DNA from: Acidobacteriaceae bacterium
Lineage (GTDB): Bacteria; Acidobacteriota; Terriglobia; Terriglobales; Acidobacteriaceae
Assembly: GCA_003139975.1 (NCBI GenBank)
Contig: PLHN01000126.1
Coordinates: 1 to 15,334, forward strand
DNA: 15,334 nucleotides
Direction: 5' to 3'
The notes beneath the pieces are model-generated. The model was given only the letters and a program-made list of their open reading frames with translations. It was not told the origin of the DNA and ran no database searches. Both the position numbers and the translations under genes were made by a program. Of the stretch, positions 14,401-15,334 are shown piece by piece (positions within the stretch are counted from its first letter, which is position 1; each line of letters begins with the position of its first letter).

Positions 14401-15334
14401 ATGTCGTGCGGCGCTGCATTCACAAAGGCTTGAATGAGCGGTGACGGGTTTGGATTCACGGCCCACTCTGGAGCCTCGATCTGCACGGGAATGATGTTAT
14501 TCCCCGCAGGATCGGCAACAACCGCCGCGTCCTGAATGCCGATGTGGTTGACACCGTCGGTCGGGCAATAACCTCCATAACAGTTCGTGCTGGAATCGTG
14601 TCGCCCCATGCTCATCTGAATTACGGAACCGAGCGAAGGCCCGCCAGAACTGGAGCAGTAAGTCGATGGGATGCCTGAGCAGTAAGAGCCCGTGACCACT
14701 CCATTGCTGGAAGACGAGATGGTCCACATGTTTGCCATGTCGTCGTAGCCGCTCTGGTTATTCAACGGATAAGCCGCCGAGGTCACGGGAATTGGAGAAG
14801 CAGTCGAGGGGAATCCGAGCGCCGCGCCGGTGCAGCCGTGATTCCGCCAGCCCATATTCGGCAGCGGAGGATTCGTAAGTTGATCCATTGGCCCGTGCGA
14901 ACACACTTGCCGTCCGCGCGGATTGTAGCCGAGATCGTTCGTCCCAGTGCAGGGCGAAGCCTGCGTGCAGTCAGAATGAAACACCAGCCATCCGGTTGCT
15001 GCTACGTAAGGCCATACCCACGGCGTAGAACTGTCGAAGTGCGAGCCGTGCGTCACCCACACATCCCAGTAAGTCCCGTCCCATGCCGAGGTAACCGCAT
15101 TAAGCGCCGTAAAGTCATCGGGTCCCCCGCCGCCCGGATTGTTGGAAGTGTATGTGCAATGACTCTGCGAAATGCTCCCATTCGCGCCCGGAGCCTTCGG
15201 ACAGCCGTGCGCCATGTCTCCTATATAGACAGTATGTGTCGGGCTCCCCACGCTGAGATAGGCTAGTGGATTTACACCAATCGGGAGTTGCAGTGGCGAG
15301 CCATCCTCCACGGCAAAATTCGGCAAAGGAAGGT
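11451..15334 (-). CDS. Very large cysteine-rich secreted protein with beta-helix-like region and C-terminal FN3-like domain (partial at right edge)
   Basis: The frame is open to the right edge, so the N-terminus and any signal peptide lie outside. The visible part is about 1290 residues to TAG 11451 (numbered here from a TTG at 15326 that is not a real start). Composition is rich in Ser, Thr, Asn, Gly and Pro, with about 44 cysteines and few Lys or Arg, as in disulfide-bonded exoproteins. An acidic segment at 311-326 carries a DADDDG motif of calcium-site type. The stretch that follows (about 330-390, with CSFNHSYFDGI and IVDNWVEGNSIGLWGG) has the rhythm of a right-handed parallel beta-helix. 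A similar rhythm returns later (NHNTAVAMNGGRVYG). The last 60 or so residues (EWLTWKCAG ... FNVYEDGTLV ... AWNVTSASG) look like a fibronectin type III domain. It is probably a surface-binding or polysaccharide-acting exoprotein. No catalytic motif is recognised and no sorting tail is seen. Confidence 0.82.
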   Translation of the reverse strand, partial: LPLPNFAVEDGSPLQLPIGVNPLAYLSVGSPTHTVYIGDMAHGCPKAPGANGSISQSHCTYTSNNPGGGGPDDFTALNAVTSAWDGTYWDVWVTHGSHFDSSTPWVWPYVAATGWLVFHSDCTQASPCTGTNDLGYNPRGRQVCSHGPMDQLTNPPLPNMGWRNHGCTGAALGFPSTASPIPVTSAAYPLNNQSGYDDMANMWTISSSSNGVVTGSYCSGIPSTYCSSSGGPSLGSVIQMSMGRHDSSTNCYGGYCPTDGVNHIGIQDAAVVADPAGNNIIPVQIEAPEWAVNPNPSPLIQAFVNAAPHDIFFDEDYFSSDADDDGFGVNLIATEIGVGCVRCSFNHSYFDGIKRDGSEGHVISIEPPGPTQIVDNWVEGNSIGLWGGGGGTPPVCADASNPCNNGLLTQNTERARNRLTYNPRWLPSPAGIQAISPTVTSWTCATGALVMTLKTTASLGEITGGIYSPIIYVNLPGSGVSPQWYNASAFSPACASSCTATVPSITSCTASTTATGNIAGFAYATQNATAITVTSAAALNADTCGSSTWSSLENPCNPIQHMNPVAKNRSETKESQGVWMDAELLENSGLDGQEGQLWSMSVRACSGVSKCSNGQTQDINDYAITNSIARHATQGMMRDARSGAGSYGCWSDSTGPCSAATQTLTSVACDATYNNVIDFTFSANPNILNAQGSVPPSAYTPANGYPGASTFAGTDVYVYNAGPDLASLLPNGWYQTENVNYAATIPVFLPAGETCTPSHAYTTQGTILGINNGNGAGVSPGMHHAVTQNNLLYDLGNHLNWNGSGTSIPSFTASSGGNNYAVTVIMGPATGTHCTSSGMATGTIGAVACAYITAIRVCAAATYPRSGIPDCPLLLQAEGGDLMNVQCPSNTAFSTGAPITAANGGGAPNQPGAKVIDLDSSGQQWFTYIPQPVSGGLPSAGTTATCPVEPPNGSWTTLSTDQGSSGLYNNNSYPKTQQFNHNTAVAMNGGRVYGASFETNLTWENSIIAVPGTGDTGLPGVGTQSCGSGMSCGFTSPGSDVYTGTPASPCTGATGSSQNSTGITNMGDPTTLTFLGMAVAGTTLTNYPIWQSDTPNCTGSTYAANANSAPANTATPGATVTCSGAPCSTSNYSPDSIGFIGATNTNTYPLNLNDWRLYAVSCSYWTSPGLTCPTTGGIDPSSPYKAGNIFQASDGLDNGIIPAYIANAFARTLRPCLLASGCPTYYHDGPQYEWLTWKCAGTCSSFNVYEDGTLVLTTTNLHAQVYGLAVGSSHAWNVTSASGTVFGLSSQMY

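Noticed and set aside
10132..15334. Prophage remnant, suggested by phage-like glycosyltransferase motifs
   Set aside because: No integrase, capsid, tail or lysis gene is visible, and the neighbouring large protein lacks tail-fibre hallmarks.

Overview
This 15.3 kb window is GC-rich chromosomal DNA. The gene families point to Acidobacteriota, probably a Terriglobia/Koribacter-like lineage. The indicators are an acidobacterial-type secreted VWFA protein, a two-domain secreted alpha/beta-barrel-like protein, two short cysteine-bearing proteins of a kind I associate with that phylum, and intergenic palindromic elements resembling those dispersed in acidobacterial genomes. The assignment rests on recognition, not on a search. 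I see no rRNA, tRNA, CRISPR array, insertion sequence or phage structural gene.

Layout from left to right. (1) The 3' end of a plus-strand gene of uncertain function (1-560) converges on a minus-strand pair: a TonB-family envelope protein (2332-647) and, upstream of it, a secreted M28 zinc peptidase of the glutamate carboxypeptidase II/transferrin-receptor type (4769-2490). The tonB-like gene appears to have its own promoter in the gap between them. (2) Divergent from the peptidase is a small secreted protein of unknown function (5002-5511). (3) Next are two short minus-strand cysteine-motif proteins (5940-5710 and 6401-6024) between palindromic repeats. (4) A minus-strand gene (7641-6775) for a secreted two-domain protein is cut by an in-frame TAA at codon 99. 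Upstream of it on the same strand is a VWFA-domain secreted protein (8793-7786). (5) About 800 bp holds no convincing large gene, only a possible mini-ORF with a ribosome binding site and a short dyad. It ends at a small secreted plus-strand protein (9608-9976) followed by a clean intrinsic terminator. (6) Two minus-strand genes fill the right side: a GT-A-like glycosyltransferase candidate (11238-10132) and the C-terminal 1290 or so residues of a very large, Cys/Ser/Thr/Asn-rich secreted protein that runs off the right edge (15334-11451). A palindromic element separates the two.

Most products appear to be exported or envelope-associated, so this looks like a stretch of surface and secretome genes, not one metabolic operon. 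No gene set here clearly forms a known multi-gene system. The strongest points for a second look are the nonsense codon inside an otherwise intact gene, the changed substrate-pocket residues of the M28 peptidase, the large disulfide-rich exoprotein next to a glycosyltransferase candidate, EF-hand-like repeats in the small secreted protein, and the compound palindromic elements.
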